In this document: in pieces, positions 63,496 to 64,000 of the stretch
Numbering within the stretch: the stretch's first letter is position 1
How the letters are laid out: each line of letters begins with the position of its first letter
Assembly: GCF_030053835.1 (NCBI RefSeq)
Contig: NZ_CP125655.1
Location: 1,364,001-1,428,000 of the forward strand
DNA: 64,000 bases
Direction of reading: 5' to 3'
DNA from: Cellulomonas sp. ES6
Lineage (GTDB): Bacteria > Actinomycetota > Actinomycetes > Actinomycetales > Cellulomonadaceae
Notes under the pieces: model-generated
What the model saw: the letters and a program-made list of their open reading frames with translations, nothing else
Told to the model about the DNA's origin: nothing
Database searches by the model: none
Made by a program: the position numbers and the translations under genes

Positions 63496-64000
63496 ATGAC
63501 CAGCACGCCGACCCCTGCACCCACGCCCGTCACCGTGCGCGGCACCACGATCGGCGGCGGCCGTCCCGTCGTCGTCGTGCCGCTGACCGCCGCCACGGTG
63601 GAGGAGCTGCTCGCCGAGGCGCGCACCGTCGTCGCGGCGGGCCCGGACGTCGTGGAGTGGCGCGTCGACCACCTCGGGCGCGGGGTCGTCGGCCCCACCG
63701 AGGCGACCGTCGCGGGGCGCGCGCTGCGCGAGGCGCTGGGCGACCTGCCGCTGCTCGCCACCATCCGCACGACGGCGGAGGGCGGGCTCGCGGCCGTCGC
63801 GGACGACGAGTACGTCGCGATCTACCGTGCGGTCGTGGCGGCCGGCGTCGCGGACCTCGTGGACGTCGAGGTGATGCGGTCGCAGGAGGCCGTCGCCGAG
63901 CTGGTCGCGCTGGCGCACGCCGCCGGGGTGGCGGTCGTCGCGTCCAACCACGACTTCGACGCCACACCCCCGCGCGAGGAGATCGTCCGGCGGCTGCACC
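63496..64000 (+). CDS. aroD: Type I 3-dehydroquinate dehydratase (3' end outside window)
   Basis: The first 168 codons of a class I dehydroquinase, which interconverts 3-dehydroquinate and 3-dehydroshikimate through a Lys Schiff base. Visible parts are TTIGGGRPVVVVPLTAATVE, PDVVEWRVDHLG with the conserved E-x-R, LLATIRTTAEGG, LVDVEVM and ASNHDFDATP with the conserved His. The Schiff-base Lys lies beyond the window. Most actinobacteria use a type II enzyme for biosynthesis, so a type I enzyme beside a YdiB-like dehydrogenase favours a quinate/shikimate utilisation role. A GAGGAGGAG site precedes the ATG. Confidence 0.92.
   Translation, partial: MTSTPTPAPTPVTVRGTTIGGGRPVVVVPLTAATVEELLAEARTVVAAGPDVVEWRVDHLGRGVVGPTEATVAGRALREALGDLPLLATIRTTAEGGLAAVADDEYVAIYRAVVAAGVADLVDVEVMRSQEAVAELVALAHAAGVAVVASNHDFDATPPREEIVRRLH

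Overview
This is a very GC-rich window from an actinobacterium. Coding is dense, GTG starts are frequent, ATGA/GTGA stop-start overlaps are common, and hairpin terminators mostly lack a T-tract. The gene orders glmU-prs-rplY-pth and metG-tatD-rpf-ksgA-ispE, together with a beta-glucoside PTS, suggest a Micrococcales member such as a Cellulomonas relative. That placement is inferred from gene order and codon style; no search was run.

Layout. 1-10421: exopolysaccharide locus. Four genes on + (a family 2 glycosyltransferase cut by the window edge, a Wzy/O-antigen-ligase-like membrane protein and two glycosyltransferases) converge with four on - (polyprenyl-phosphate sugar-1-phosphate transferase, glycosyltransferase, Wzz/Wzc-like chain-length protein with a ruined Walker A, glycosyltransferase). 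10800-15422: glmU, prs, rplY, pth on -. 15715-18486: an LAXTG-anchored surface protein and a VOC-fold protein. 18492-27378: a beta-glucoside PTS operon (EIIBC, an Old Yellow Enzyme/dienoyl-CoA-reductase-type flavoprotein, EIIA, 6-phospho-beta-glucosidase, BglG-type antiterminator) divergent from ptsH-ptsI. Both leaders carry a ribonucleic antiterminator (RAT) sequence. 27484-33460: a small Cys protein, tRNA-Gln(UUG), TetR and MarR regulators, an ABC-2 exporter and a NarL-type two-component system. 33521-43567: ABC-F ATPase, metG, tatD, two DUF348/G5 cell-wall hydrolases, ksgA, ispE. 43575-46356: a DUF2807 lipoprotein, an alanine-type aminotransferase and a shikimate kinase.

46513-64000 is the most unusual part. 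Two paralogous TetR regulators bracket two MFS transporters, two acyl-CoA dehydrogenases, a CaiB/BaiF-type CoA-transferase, an acyl-CoA ligase, a complete FixA/FixB/FixC/FixX-like electron-transfer set, an iron-sulfur OYE-type reductase, a YdiB-like quinate/shikimate dehydrogenase and a type I 3-dehydroquinate dehydratase running off the window edge. An 18-bp imperfect palindrome recurs in five promoter regions here: the divergent aroK/tetR spacer, the transporter promoter, the dehydrogenase operon, the OYE gene and the divergent tetR/shikimate dehydrogenase spacer. The picture is one co-regulated system for uptake, CoA activation and redox conversion (perhaps dehydroxylation or reduction) of quinate/shikimate-type cyclic acids. 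The substrate and direction are inference.

Several intergenic repeat families lie just after gene ends: a GAGGTCGTCA hairpin element in three copies, a 65-nt near-perfect hairpin, a 215-bp element with 13-bp inverted ends, and a 30-bp tandem array.
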